This document shows positions 25,201-36,966 of a stretch of DNA of 64,000 nt, in pieces. Source of the stretch: Meandrina meandrites (Eukaryota; Cnidaria; Anthozoa; Scleractinia; Meandrinidae). The stretch's first letter is position 1. The number at the start of each line of letters is the position of its first letter. Below the pieces are notes generated by a model that was given only the letters and a program-made list of their open reading frames with translations, had not been told where the DNA came from and ran no database searches. The position numbers and the translations under genes were made by a program. The stretch is from NCBI GenBank assembly GCA_963693305.1, contig OY855904.1, positions 50,319,761 through 50,383,760 of the forward strand, given 5' to 3'.

Positions 25201-28200
25201 CTTCTGGCGAAGTAAACATGCAAAGTAAACATAATCTTGTTTGTCACGTACCGAAAGTGAAAGCTGCAACGTCAACGCATTCCATGGCTGACGCAATACC
25301 TTTTTAGTGTATTTAATATTCCCAACGCAAAGCGGTTGCAGTTACGTTTACTCATAGGCAAAAGAAAAAAAAGACAGGCAGCTTTTTGGTAGTCTCCTTT
25401 GAAGCCGTTGTTTGGGTTCGTCACGCAAAAAACAACGGCTGAAAAGAAGACTAGCTTTTTGGGTGTGCAGTCAAGCGTGGCACACAACTTCATCGAAAGC
25501 TATTTTTAGCACGGCCGTTAGCAGTTTACCAGTTAGGGGACGTTTCTGCTCCTGGTTGCGAAATTAAAATTGTACCAGTCCAAGTAAAATCGTCACGTGG
25601 TTTGGCCGAAATGCACTGGTGACTAGAGTTGTTTGTTTCTCGCGTTCGTCGAAAGAAACACGTACTTGCTTGCAGAAAGGTTTTTCTGTTTTATATTGAT
25701 GATGAAAATAACGGAGCCATTTCAGAAACCCGAGAATACTTTGTTCTTGTTCCATCTGGCTATTCGTTTGCAATTTCTGGGTCAATTTGGCTTTCTTAAA
25801 GAGCGTGTTTGCGATTTTGTGATCATGTTTACGGTAAATGTTGTCAACAGTTTTCAATCTATGTTCTGATCATGATGTACTTAGCGGTTTTCTTTCGGCT
25901 TGGAATGAAAGGGGATGGATAGTTAAATATCAAGGTAACCTTAAAAGTGACTACCAGATATTTTTTTCTGTTTACGTTTGAAGAAATTACTGACGTATTT
26001 ATTGTCTTCAACGGTATGGTTCGATCGATCGGTTGCACACCACAGTCATATTTACAAGGGAAAGCAGCCTAATTTTAGAATATTTGCACAATTTCTTTTT
26101 AAATTGTTTTTGAGTTATTTTTCCAAAAGTAGCTCTTTGTGGGCACGATAGACCGTGCACATGAACCATGCACAAATAGCTCAACCCATGAAATAAACCA
26201 TCCCAACACGACTAACACCCAGTTCTAACACCCAATCAACTAACACCCAATCAATTGAAAAAATAACTCCTGCACGCTGAGCGTGCCTATGTTTAGATGC
26301 AGTTTCCCAAAGTAATTACAGTAGCTAGAGCTACATTATTGCTTTCAGGATCATTAATTTAGTAGTTGACTTGTCAACTGAAGATGACTGAGCGTACATG
26401 TATTAAAAAACAACATTTTGATATATTTGTTAGTCAGATAGCTTTGTGACATGACAAAAAAATTTTCATCTTATTTGGATGGCAGCTGTTGCTCTTTAAG
26501 AATTTTTTGCTTTAATGCTTAATAAAATACTCCTATAAATGTTTAGGTGGTTACTGCAAAACATTTTCCATAGAGTGCCATAAAAGTTTAATATACTAAG
26601 CAATCAGGCACATTACTGGCCTGTAGTATAGAGTAGTATTTCTTGTAGTCCGTAAAAAATGACAATTTTGTATTTGATTATTACATGCAGTCTCTGTTAT
26701 CAACACGGACTCCTTACGAAGAATTCCATCGCCTTTTCAAAAGTGTTCCAATGGACCAATTCCCAATAAATGGTAAGTATGAAATTTCTACCTAAAATTT
26801 TTATTACTGATCTGTTTATAAAGGTTTGATATTTCATGTTAAATTGGCCACTCTGAAAGCATTTTAAAGATGCGTCATTTAGGTGTTTATCAATTATTAT
26901 AAATACTGTAATTATTAATAATACATACCTGCCCCTCCAATTTTGAAATCCCTCAAATTTGTGAGCATGCAAAAGAAATCTGCTTTTAATTCCTTGAATA
27001 TTTTCATTAAAAATATTTTTGTTATGAATGTTTTTTCTGTTAGATTTCTCCTGTGCATTAAGTCGCGAAATCCTGCTTCAAGGAAGAATATACATCGCAC
27101 AAGGGTGGTTTTGTTTTTACTCCAATATATTTGGATGGGAAACACAGGTGAGATGTGCAACTTTATATTTAATAAATATTATTTAAGAAATAGAAAACAT
27201 GTTCCATGTTTCTATCAAGTTACAGAAACATGATTGGAAGTTTTGGGAGAATGAGAAATGCTGTGGGAACACGAGCCAATAGGCAAACTCAACAGAAACG
27301 TGGAAAAATGTTTTCTATTTCTCTTAGAAAATGCCGCAAAGAAAAAACATGAAATCACTTGCCTATTTTGATCATCAAAATGTAAATTCTCTTTGCTCAT
27401 GCCCTCATTACATCAAGAGCTTGTGCTCTTCATTACAGGGTGTTTTCTAAATCTATATGTGTTGTAGTTCAATTGTCTCTGCTTTCAGCATTTGTGAAAT
27501 AAATTGACTGTTCACCACTGAAAATCAAGATGTGGGGAATTAAATGGGAGACATGACAGCCAACTAATAGTTACCTATTACATAGAAGACTCCAGATCGT
27601 GCCAACTGGTTTTGAGCATTGTGCTGGTCACTGTGTGCTGTTCTTGGGATCAACATTTCAGAGTGTGTACAATATACGAGTCCTGTGAGCCAGAAATCCC
27701 TAATTTCAATATTATGGCTAAAAGCAAGCTACCTAAACTAACTGTAGGCTAACCAGAGTGCAATTTAGGCCAACTAATGTGTTATTTTTAGCCAGAATGG
27801 CTTGCACTCTGTAAAGACCCTCGGGACACTTCACGGTGCCTCAGTCAAATCAACACCTAGGAGTATTATTTTATAAATGTGTACCCAGTGAAACTCTCAG
27901 GGCAGTTTTGACAAAAAATATAGCCCAAAGCTCACCTGCAATTGACTAGCATCCTGTCTGTGATACTCCTAGTTGTGCTGAAACCACACAGTTTTGGGAC
28001 TGAGGATGGCAGTTTGGCCCATATGTAACTTTACTGTAACCTAATAGTGTTATTGCATCATGCCTTAGGTGACAATCGACTGCACAAAGATCCAGTCCAT
28101 AACAAGAGAGAAAACAGCGTATGTTGTACCAAACGCAATACTGATCTGCACTGATGAAGAAAAGGTTAGAAAAAAAATTATAAACAGTCAGCAGCATGAA

Positions 28201-31200
28201 CTGAAATTTGGTAATCTTTTGGCCAAAAAGAGTTCTTAAAAGATAGCACAGAGGCCTGCACTGAAATTTTGCGATCGATCATGACTAAAAAGCCCCTTTC
28301 AAAAGAAAATCAAACCCTTGCCTAAAATCATGCGTTTTTGTTGTGACAGTGTCATGAGGTTTTGGTGAGCTTTGGTCAAATCAATTGGGGTGCCCTAACA
28401 CCGATAGTATCAAGAAAAAGTCATTGAACAGATTTGTTTTCCCTGTATTTGCAGCATTTCTTCTCATCATTCTTGTCGAGAGAAACTGTGTACAAGCTGC
28501 TTCTTCAAGTGTGGGATGAAATTAAGGCCAAAAACCAGGTTAGTATATAAAATATATGTTTTCATGGTCTGGCAGAATAATGTGTTTTATTTCTTTTGGT
28601 AGTTCTTTGTAACATAATTCAGGGTTGTCGCTGATTTTTCAAGTAGACGGGGAAAGTAAAAAAATAATGTAGCTGGGGGACAAAATGATGTATTTTTCAC
28701 TTTTCAGTGGTTTTGTTTCAAAGTAGCTGGGGCTCAAAATCGTAGTAGCCGAGGAAATTCCCACCCCCAGCCCTTAGTGACAGCCCGGTGATAACTAATG
28801 GTAACATCAATCATTATTATTAAATAATAAAAATAATAAATCAATAAATATTAATTAGTGACAAGAATTTAATGATGAAGATTATATTAATATTAAATCA
28901 GACTGTTTGATTCTCAACAAGCAGTTTTCCTTGAGGTCCTCAAAATAAGAAAATAAAAAAATAGAAATAGCAACAAATTTGAAAATATTCAGCATTGTTA
29001 TCAGATGAATATAAATAACAATAATTAAATCCACACGAAGTGTAGTAAATGGCCTTGTTCACCAAGAGTCTCTTGTAGCTCAGTGGTTAGAACGCCCAAC
29101 TGGAAGTTAGGAGGCCACCGCTGGGTTTGATTCCTGTCAGGGACTTTTCCTTTGTCCCACGCTTGTGACAAATGAACATGCCATCTTTATTAATAATTTA
29201 ATGCTACTTTCTCATTTAAAAATATGTGATATTATTTGGTCTAGCTGCGTGAAAACCTACCTGTGTTCATTGCATGAATATGTCTGAATTTGAAAGGTAA
29301 TTAATTTTTCAGAGCACCCTCATCACAGGAGTTGACTTTGGGTAGCAGACAAAAATTGAAATAGGCCATTTCCGAGTTGCATGTTGTCTCTATTTCAAAG
29401 CAAAGCCCTGCGCAAAACTTTTTGTTATGTTAGCAAGTTTGATTTGCATGAAAATGAAGGTGAAGGTAAACATATTTTTTTATAAATATGAATGGTATCA
29501 CACAAAGACTCCCTTTGACAGTAAGGCAAAAGACAACTCAGAAACAGTCTATGGTCAGAATGAAATTCTAATTTACCATCAAAAAGTTGTAAATTTAAGT
29601 GTAAAATTTTTAAATGTTGTAATAATGTAGGCCACTATTAAACAGATAAATAATTCAATCTGTTAATGTAAGTGGTAAATGAGTTAAAAAGTTAAATTTG
29701 GTTTGTTCATTCAGAAGACGGCAGAACGATCAGAGGAAAATAGTCAGGTGATTTGTTATTTTAATAAATTTTTAAATATTAGAAAAAAGTTTTCATTAAA
29801 AGTGCCTGCACATGCAACCAGTAAAATATCTTGCTGTGCTTCCATAAGAAATTTGAAGAAATTTTTATTAATAAGTTCATAAAAATGTTGTCAAATGTCT
29901 TTTTAAAATAATTAATATTAAATATTATTGTAATTTTTTTGAATGGCATGCATTTGCCTTTTTCTGAAAGTCAGCTTTAATCAATAAATTATACTACCAG
30001 ATTCCTCAAACAATAAATTATGTTCTAGAAATAAAACATAAAGTTATTTTTTAATAACTAGTGCCTGCATGTAACCAGCAGGCATTATGGTTGGACAAGA
30101 GTAACTCTGCTAACACAGTCAATTCTCTCTTAATGGACACCTCCATAAGATCTTGACACCTGGTTTTGGTCCCATCCTGTCATTTTTCAGTCATTTTACT
30201 GTAACTAAACTTGCTTTACAGTCAAACGCATTCAACCGTAGCCACCCAACAAAGTTTTTGACATCTTTTTGACAAGTTTTTGATTACTTTGATGAGTTTT
30301 ATGGCTTCCGGTTGCTTTAAACTACCAATCAGATGCCTTGAAAAATGGAAGGCGGGGTATCAACCGTTGCATGATTCATCTTTAAGCGTCAGAATTTGAA
30401 AGGGTTTCAAACAACGCTTCGCACGAGCGATTATGCCAAGTTCAACTGGCGATAAATAAATTTTATGCCGACAAAAATTTGGTCAAACTTAACTTTTCGC
30501 ACAGGAAATGTTTTCTGGGTTTGGAAAACCAGTTGAAACTGAACGTTTCACATATTGTTTGTATAATCCGTTGTGCAACAGGAAGCCATCAAACTAATCA
30601 AAAACTTGTCAAAAATATTTCAAAAACTTAGTCGGGTGGCTTCGGTTCAGCGCGTTTGACTGTAAGACGGTCACCTATCTAAGATGGACAGTTGGAGCCA
30701 GTCCCAACAGTGTCTATTTTAGAGAGAGCTTCCTTTTGTATTAATTTTCATGTTTGTTTATCTCCTAGAAACCTGAAGATGATTCTTTTCCTGAAGGCAA
30801 GGATATGCTGGAAGACGAAGGTGATGTACAGAACACAGAAGAAAATGGTTAGTTTATATATATTTCTGACTGCGATGCTTCTTTAAATGTTGGTTGAGTT
30901 CTTGTCAACTTTTATTAACTTATTTAATATTTTAAATTTTGTATTACTAATTTAAAAATGCTAAAGGGAATTTCACTCTGCAAGTCTCACAAATGTCATG
31001 ACTCAGCTGGGCGTTGTTATTGTTCAATACAAACTGTGATGTTCCAGTTAACAAATCGATTCCATTCTGCCGTTCGTCTGTTCAATTTACATCACGGGTG
31101 ACATCAAAATGTGGTAAAAGCAAAAAAGTGGCCCATGAGCCCCTAGAGCATCGGACAAACACTTACAGCTTTCGATAATTTTCCAAATCAGTCACTGTCT

Positions 31201-32310
31201 ACTTCAAGCTTGTTTAGCCCAGTTAAATGTCTCAAAAGGTATAGTAAGAGTATTTGGCAGATTTTTTCCCTATGTAGATTTATAATTAAGCTGAACTTTC
31301 TCTTGCTGTTTTTGCTGCAAGTTTTGAAAAACTTTGCCGAGAAGGCTGGCTTGGACTATGAACTCTGATTGCACGAGCGAGTCACAGCACGCAGTGATGT
31401 CATCTGTGTGTCTGTACTCTAATAGATGACAATCATCAACCAATCACAATGCGTGCAGTATCTCGGTTATTGTATAAAAGATTTTAGACTATATTTGATT
31501 AAAGTTTCAATATTTTTTCAGATGTGGATGCAGGTCATTCATGCTGTCTTGCTGAACTTGGAGAGAATACAGGAGGATGCAGTAAATGCCAAGAAGCAAG
31601 ACAAACATCAACAGAAAAGTTAACACATGATAAAGACACAACAGAACAAGGACAGACTGTGACGAGTACAAGAAGTACCCATGCAGTGCCTTTCAGCAAG
31701 GTAGACCAACCTTCTGAGGAACCTGCAAGGATTACCAGCTGTGGTAAGGATCTGCAATGAAGAATTCAAGCCTAGTGCCCCATCAGGCCAGAACATATCC
31801 TACCGGTAGTTTCAGTAGTATGAAGTGACTAGGAGTATTACTACTCCCCCCTGTTAGAGTAAGTGTCTCGCCCAAGAAAAACAATGTAGTGACCCCTGCC
31901 AGGGCTCGAGCCCAGACCACTCGATCCAGAGTCCAGTTCACTCTTAAGTTCAAAACCTAACTAACGATTGTGTTTTCACTGCTATCAATCATAATTAATT
32001 ATGACGACAATCAGCAAACCTAAAAGAAAGAAACCCAAAAGAATAGATCAAAATCTACCAGTGGCAAGATGATTGATGGCAGTGAAAAACACAACTGTTG
32101 ATTGAGCCAGATTTGCATGTTATTGAAACTCGCAAAGCCCGAGGCCAGCATTTAATTACATTTCCATTGGGTTTGCTTGCCCCACTATACTATTGGGTGA
32201 ACCAGCATGACTACTAATTTATTAGAATATTGTTCATTTTTAATGCCCATCTTCTGATCAAACTGATCAAACTGACTTGCTATTTTTCATTTATTTGTTT
32301 GTTTGTTTGT

Positions 32311-32341
<31 letters not shown>

Positions 32342-34114
32342 TTTGTGTGTCTGTCTATTTTTTTAGCTGGTGTTGCAATGCTTGTAGCTTCAATTGCTGA
32401 AACACTATATTCATATTTTCAAGTCAGCCTGCGATTAGTTCAAAGGTGGGTAAATGCTATAAGTCATGCATGATCACATGAGTGTATTAAAAATTATCTG
32501 ACTTTCAAACAGTAAAAATAAAACACTTACCCTTGCATGACCTGTGATTCTTCAAGTCTTCTAGTTTCAAAATTTTGCACAGATTGATTGGATGAATAAA
32601 TCATAGAAAACAAACTGTAATCTTACGTTAAGAAATTCCTTACATTTACATGAAAAAATCATGCCTTAGACCGACATGCCACCCACGCATTTTGCACAGA
32701 TTGATTAGTTGAATAAATCATAGAAAACAAACTTTAATCTTAGGTTAAGAAATTCCTTACATTTGCATTGATAATGCTTTTTTTTCTTTCATAGAATTAC
32801 AAGGGAACAGCTGTTTTATATAGTAACTTCTTTTTTGTAAGTGCTGATTGAAATAAATTGACAAAATCTGTAGATTCAATAAAGCTTGAATTTAATGAAA
32901 TAAAATTTGTCTGGCAAGTCAATTGCAGCAGTGTTAATGGTTTATTTTATTTTTTTGTGGTTTTAGAATAATCTGTTTATTGATGTGCAGCTTATTCCTC
33001 TTACATCGTCTTTCCATATTGGAACCAAAAATCATGGCCCACACATCCTATCCTCCGGAAAAGATCCTTCTGTAAGTTTAACATTGCTTTGTTAACGTTA
33101 TTTAATACATTTTTGTAGTGCCTTATACCGATATGCCACTCATATTTAATGAATTGCACATATGGTTATTAATTAGTAATAAACACTGTTTTAACTTGCT
33201 GACATTTTTTGTTTTTAATTCTAGTCGGCAATCTATGTATCAACTTTGGAAACTCCGTCAGGAAGTTTTTGATGCAGAAGTAGTTAGGTAAGAATTTTTA
33301 CTCCTTTTATTCAAAGATCAAGCACTCATGTATTTCATATGAGAATTTGGTCAGGTCCATCAAAAGTTTTCTAGCTCTTCCCTTGGTTTTCCTCATTATA
33401 TCAGTACAGTATGTGACTTACTGAAAGAGGAAATAGCACAGTCGCAATCTTTCGTGGACAGAATGTTAGCTCTACTGTCTCCAAATAAAGACAACAAAAT
33501 TCAAAAGACAAATAAAAAGGTAGCCTCCTACGCAGACATTCTTTAGGCTCGTAACGCATTCCTCCGAGCCTAAAGAACATCTGCGTAGGAGGCTAATAAA
33601 AAGGTAGTACTTATATCAAGTAGTATGGCCCAGAGGAGAGGGCACTGGAGAGGAGAAGCACAAACTGCAAAGGGTCTGGGAAGAAAAGCCTTTCTCATCT
33701 CCATTCTTCTCTCATGTTTTCCCCAAATATGTCCCAGTCCCGTCCAAATAAGTTGCGTTGTGGCATCAATCAGTGGGTATGTAATTATCAACTGTACACA
33801 GCAAGTTAATTTTTTTCATCTATTTATTTGTTCAAATTTTGTTTCATAGGTTTAAAACAATAGTAGCAGCTAATTTAAATGCAATAACACAGGTATGGTA
33901 TGCTTACTTGTTGTTTTATTTCAGCATTAAACTTAAAACAAAAAAGCATAGTTAACTGACATGAACCATTGGCTAGAAAAATACATTTTTAAGAGAGAGT
34001 ATTAATATTGTTTTGCAGGTTCGACAAACACTAAAGATGTTGGAAGATGACCTAGAAGCTCATATGAGTAGAAATTGCACTTTGCTTGACAATAATGTTT
34101 GTGTTCAAGTTTGA
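16263..34114 (+). CDS. GRAMD2-like: GRAM-domain membrane protein (GRAMD2A/2B-like), 17 coding exons
   Basis: Exons: 16263-16339, 16444-16503, 16793-16841, 19325-19366, 26691-26772, 27044-27147, 28069-28164, 28455-28538, 29715-29747, 30769-30847, 31522-31743, 32367-32445, 32795-32836, 32967-33071, 33225-33287, 33850-33892, 34019-34114. Every join is GT/AG and in frame; 451 residues. The GRAM domain spans about residues 83-195 (FHRLFKSVPMDQFP, FSCALSREILLQGRIYIA, WFCFYSNIFGWET, KTAYVVPNAILI, FFSSFLSRETVYKLL). A low-complexity linker follows, then one membrane helix at about 342-362 and a short C-terminal coiled-coil-like tail. There is no VASt/ASTER domain, so it fits GRAMD2A/2B rather than GRAMD1. 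Relatives sit in the ER membrane at plasma-membrane contact sites and bind phosphoinositides. The ATG used is the first in frame in its exon; other first exons are listed separately. Confidence 0.93.
17206..17361 (+). CDS. GRAMD2-like: candidate alternative first exon of the GRAMD gene (A)
   Basis: 52 open codons from ATG (MEVPCSETRVKRRKTG...), strongly basic, ending at GAAAAG|GTATGA, a good phase-0 donor. Both exon 19325 and exon 26691 start in phase 0, so it could splice to either. A basic lead before the GRAM domain is usual in the family. No transcript evidence. Confidence 0.5.
18701..18931. mobile_element. MITE-like foldback in a GRAMD intron
   Basis: Arms of about 55 bp: CTCCTCCAACCAAGGC...CAAATTCTTTGCAAATTG on the left and CAATTTGCAAAGAATTTG...GCCTTGGTTGGAGTAG on the right. 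The tips TACAGTGCG and GCAGCCGTA are imperfect inverted copies. Non-coding. Confidence 0.7.
19184..19204. repeat. C homopolymer run
   Basis: A run of about 18 C in a GRAMD intron, next to CCTCCTGC. It may be the remnant of a polyC-tipped MITE, but no partner end is seen. Confidence 0.7.
19391..19615. mobile_element. short TIR element, tip TACAACCCTCCAAGTT
   Basis: Inverted tips TACAACCCTCCAAGTT and AACTTGGAGGGTTGTTA enclose about 225 bp containing repeated GGCGACTAAAATT-type motifs. Flanks are TA-rich, so a mariner-like target is possible. Intronic. Confidence 0.75.
20802..20921 (+). CDS. GRAMD2-like: candidate alternative first exon of the GRAMD gene (B)
   Basis: 40 open codons from ATG (MNPGKRKLRRRNSVFG...), very basic and Ser-rich, ending TGG|GTAAAT in phase 0, with an in-frame TGA just upstream. 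Joined to exon 26691 it gives a basic lead followed directly by the FHRLFKSVP start of the GRAM region, as in vertebrate GRAMD proteins. If treated as an internal exon after 19366, the nearest upstream acceptor would put it in a frame that stops. So a separate promoter is the better reading. Confidence 0.55.
22262..23828. mobile_element. non-autonomous piggyBac element
   Basis: 1567 bp with inverted tips CCCATTGACGCCTG and CAGGCGCCAATGGG, flanked by TTAA on each side (22258-22261, 23829-23832). TTAA plus a CCC tip is the piggyBac signature. No transposase. The right end holds a direct repeat (GGGCGGTTACGGGCGGCACAGG at about 23753 and 23799). Intronic in the GRAMD gene. Confidence 0.85.
24112..26270. 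mobile_element. possible 2.2 kb element with GAGTTATTTTTTC ends
   Basis: GAGTTATTTTTTTC at the left returns inverted as GAAAAAATAACTC at the right, and a second GAGTTATTTTTCC lies at about 26112. Short TAACACCCA repeats sit near the right end and GGTTGGGTGG-like complements near the left. No transposase and no clear duplication. Boundaries are tentative. Confidence 0.35.
25080..25211 (+). CDS. GRAMD2-like: candidate alternative first exon of the GRAMD gene (C)
   Basis: 44 open codons from ATG (MVMAHQEISELASMKQ...), basic, ending GGCGAA|GTAAAC in phase 0 and compatible with exon 26691. It lies inside the tentative 24.1-26.3 kb element, which lowers confidence; alternatively it is a chance frame. 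Confidence 0.35.
29066..29185 (+). repeat. tRNA-like SINE or tRNA pseudogene
   Basis: The start, TCTTGTAGCTCAGTGGTTAG, fits a polymerase III A box. About 35 bases on, GGTTTGATTCC is a B box with one change from GGTTCGATTCC. It continues past the tRNA-like end into GGACTTTTCCTTTGTCCCACGC without a clean acceptor-stem match, so it reads as a SINE rather than a working tRNA gene. It differs from the main SINE family here. Confidence 0.65.
31768..31945 (-). repeat. tRNA-derived SINE, degraded
   Basis: Same family as 63.5 kb (AAGCCTAGTGCCCCATCAGG, GTGTCTCGCCCAAGAA, GGGCTCGAGCCC B box on the minus strand), with a deletion of the CACCTGGGTGGAG part. It follows GRAMD exon 31522-31743 closely. Confidence 0.75.
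32291..32345. repeat. (TTTG)n/(TTTA)n microsatellite
   Basis: About four TTTG units followed by ten TTTA units just before GRAMD exon 32367-32445, close to its polypyrimidine tract. Confidence 0.95.
33521..33595. mobile_element. 75 bp hairpin MITE, TAGCCTCC family, with about 9 bp duplication
   Basis: TAGCCTCCTACGCAGA...TTTAGGCTCG folds back on CGAGCCTAAA...TCTGCGTAGGAGGCTA with an 11-base loop. ATAAAAAGG flanks it on both sides (33512-33520, 33596-33604). Relatives are at 36872 and 59203, and a half copy near 49755. Confidence 0.85.
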
Positions 34115-35370
34115 GAGCAAGGATGAGCTCGTAGTTAACAATCAATCATTTGGGGGGAGAAGTATTGTTTTGGCAAATCCTTGAAAATCACTAAAGTTTC
34201 AGATTGTTTTAATTATCCAACCAAACACGAGTGTGTGAATGTCATCATACATGTCAGTGTGAGTGGTGTATCTAGAGCAGGAGCCTGCTTTGCAATTAAT
34301 AATGCTAGGCTGAAGACCTGAAAATTGCGGCATACTGTACCGTAAGAATCTGCCGGTTCAGCAATTCTTAGTGACAGTACCTCAGCACCAAAACATACTT
34401 CTCCCTATTCAAGCTCAATACATTACAGCTTGAAAATGAGTCTGTCAAAGAAATGTACATTCTTGTATTTTGATCATTCACCACCAACTCTTTCTAAGAG
34501 CCGTGTATTTATTTCAGATCCATAAGTTTTTTACACAAAATATTTATTCAACAGAAAAAAAACTATTTTGTATTTAAATTGGTTAGAGTTAAAAATTCTA
34601 ACTTTAAGTGTGTACATATATTAATTTGTTACTGAGGCAAAGCTTTCAGCTAAAGACTAGAAAGAAAAGAAGTGTAAATATATTCCTTGGATCTATTTCT
34701 AATGAAATAAAATGTGAAAAGGGCTGATCAGGTGGTTAAACAAAAACATTCATTGAGAATCGGCAGTGCAGGCATTGTCATTTCTCAATGAAGGCAACCA
34801 AGATGCCCTTGTTGTTAAAAATCGAATTTTTCACCAAAGACTGTGGAGTTTTGAAATTTATTTCATGGATAGGTCTTCTAATATGTAGTATTGAAAATTA
34901 TGTGGTTTTAGGGGAATTTCATTGTGGTGCATTTTTTATATCAAGTTTAAATTTCTACCGTGTGAAAATGACATTTTATGTAGAAAATTATGGAGTGTAA
35001 AGTGAACTTTTATGAGCATTCACATGTAGAAATAATGTTTTAGAATTAATAGTCAATTCAGCGAAAAGAGGATCAAGAAGTTGTAAAATCTATGAAAATA
35101 GGTAAATAAAATTCAATGGTTTAGGAATAGTTGGAAATTTTAAAATAAAGAAATTGAACCACAAGTAATGTAATTATTATTGAACTGACTAACTTAAATA
35201 AAATCATTTGTTTGGATTAGAAATAAAAAGAATAAATTCAATATTGTTTGGTCTTTTCCAGTTGATTATTTCTCTTGCATTCTGGCCGTCCATAATTACT
35301 CCATCCATAAATGATTATAGATTAACACCCTTATTCCCAAGAGTGATCAACATTAAATTTCTCCTTAATG
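34115..35370. other. GRAMD 3' UTR and intergenic DNA
   Basis: No coding sequence. Several AATAAA-type signals (for example near 34704 and 35105) could end the GRAMD transcript, but which is used cannot be told. Confidence 0.5.
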
Positions 35371-35460
35371 TAGCCTGAATCTGAGACAGTTCAGGTCCCT
35401 TGCAGCCAGGCCCCCTTGTGCCTGGCCGGGAGGGACCAGGACCATCTGAGAATCAGGCTA
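35371..35460. mobile_element. 90 bp hairpin repeat with TAGCCTGA tips
   Basis: TAGCCTGAATCTGAGACAGT...GGTCCCT pairs with AGGGACC...ATCTGAGAATCAGGCTA; a second small stem GCCAGGC/GCCTGGC lies in the loop. A hairpin MITE distinct in sequence from the TAGCCTCC family. Confidence 0.75.
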
Positions 35461-35499
35461 TCGTGGCTCATAATGGTTGAGATATTCCTGTCTTTGGTG

Positions 35500-35960
35500 T
35501 TCTCTTGCAGCAACACCAATGACATTGAGGTTAAAATTTACTACAACTTTGTAAGATTTTACCAACAAACAAATTGAAGTCATTGTCTGGGATGTCAAAA
35601 TCCATTGCCATGGCAATGACAAACGTCAAAGATACCTTATTTTGACTGTTTGAGGCTAATAAATTAAAGTTCCATGGTGAGGCCTCCAAATCCTACCTAC
35701 AGACTCTTTAAAAAATTTGCAGAAATGTTCCTTTTGTCGGTTAGATAAAAATATAGCATAAACAAAAATTTTCACCAAAATAGCTTTTGGGATATTAACC
35801 CCAAAAGTCCAAAGTAGGGTATCTTTGACCTCATATGACATTGCCATGGCAACGAATTTTGACATCTGTTCATTGGTAAAACTTGTACAAGCTTGTACTA
35901 AAAGATTTTCCTGAAGACTATTGGTATAGCTGTGATAGATCACCAAAGATAAGCATGTCT
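35500..35960. repeat. foldback element with ATTGCCATGGCAA in both arms
   Basis: GATGTCAAAATCCATTGCCATGGCAATGAC...TCAAAGATACC on the left is mirrored by GGTATCTTTGACC...ATTGCCATGGCAACGAATTTTGACATC on the right. The outer parts TCTTTGGTG and CACCAAAGA also pair. It is followed by GCCACCTTAA, like the tips of the 1-2.6 kb foldback. Confidence 0.7.
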
Positions 35961-36871
35961 AACTCCGACTAAACTGTTACAAGCCACCTTAAAAAATAAT
36001 ACAATATCAATTAGTACAGATGGGTGATGAAAATTAAAAAAAAATCATCAATGAGGTGATACTGTCTCTATGTATCACTAAGGCCTTAAAATGTGGAACA
36101 AACGTTCAAAAGTGTGCCATACAGATTTCTATTTTTCTTTTCATGTTAGTAAAGGTGGCTGAACACAGTTTTCGCACTCTTTGGATGCTGCATTTTTATT
36201 GTGATCTAACCCGAAAGGCATGATTTCAAATGACCCAGCCATTATAATTTTAAGAAATTTTACAAAGTTGTACTTTAGGAAGCAAGGAAACTGCTTTAAC
36301 AAAGGAATTTTTAAACATTCTTGGACATTTACAGGGAAAACATTAAAATTTCCTGTTAAAACTTTTTTATTTCAATGTTGTACACAAATGGAAAATATCT
36401 TATGACTAAAATATTAATAAAATTGAGAAATGTTTTAACAAATTCTCCCAACTAGTACTTAAAGAAAATGTATGAGGATCAGTCAGGAGAATTTGTTAGT
36501 AGATATAAGGTTTAAAGTGTTAAAAAACAACTGGAAGTTTGAAGAAGGGCTGTTTCTAAAATGAGAGAAAACTTTCACCCAATCAGAGTATGTGCTGTGG
36601 TTCAATTTTTTCCTTGGTTAATATTTTATTTTTCTTTGTTTTCAACTCGTTATCATACATTACCATACCCAAAAACGAAGGAAAATAAAATTTGAGCCAA
36701 TAAAATTGAACCACAACATATGCACTTACTGTAGCCTAACAGAGCAAGTTGACTATCACTCATGGCAAAACAAGGGTGAGCTGCGTGTGAAGAGTAACCG
36801 TCAACAAACATCTACAATTTTGAGTATTTTTGAGCCAAATGAAGAATTATTTTCCCTTTCAAGGATAAAAC

Positions 36872-36966
36872 TAGCCTCCCATGCAGTTGTTTTTAGGCGC
36901 AATATATTTCACTCCTCGCAGATGTGCGAAATATAATCGCCCCTAAAAACAGCTGCGTGGGGGCTA
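36872..36966. mobile_element. hairpin MITE, TAGCCTCC family
   Basis: TAGCCTCCCATGCAG...TTTTTAGGCGC pairs with GCCCCTAAAAA...CTGCGTGGGGGCTA; ATATATTTC/GAAATATA forms an inner stem. Confidence 0.75.

Noticed and set aside
29066..29150. Functional tRNA gene
   Set aside because: The B box has a mismatch, no good acceptor stem forms and the sequence runs on into a SINE-like body.
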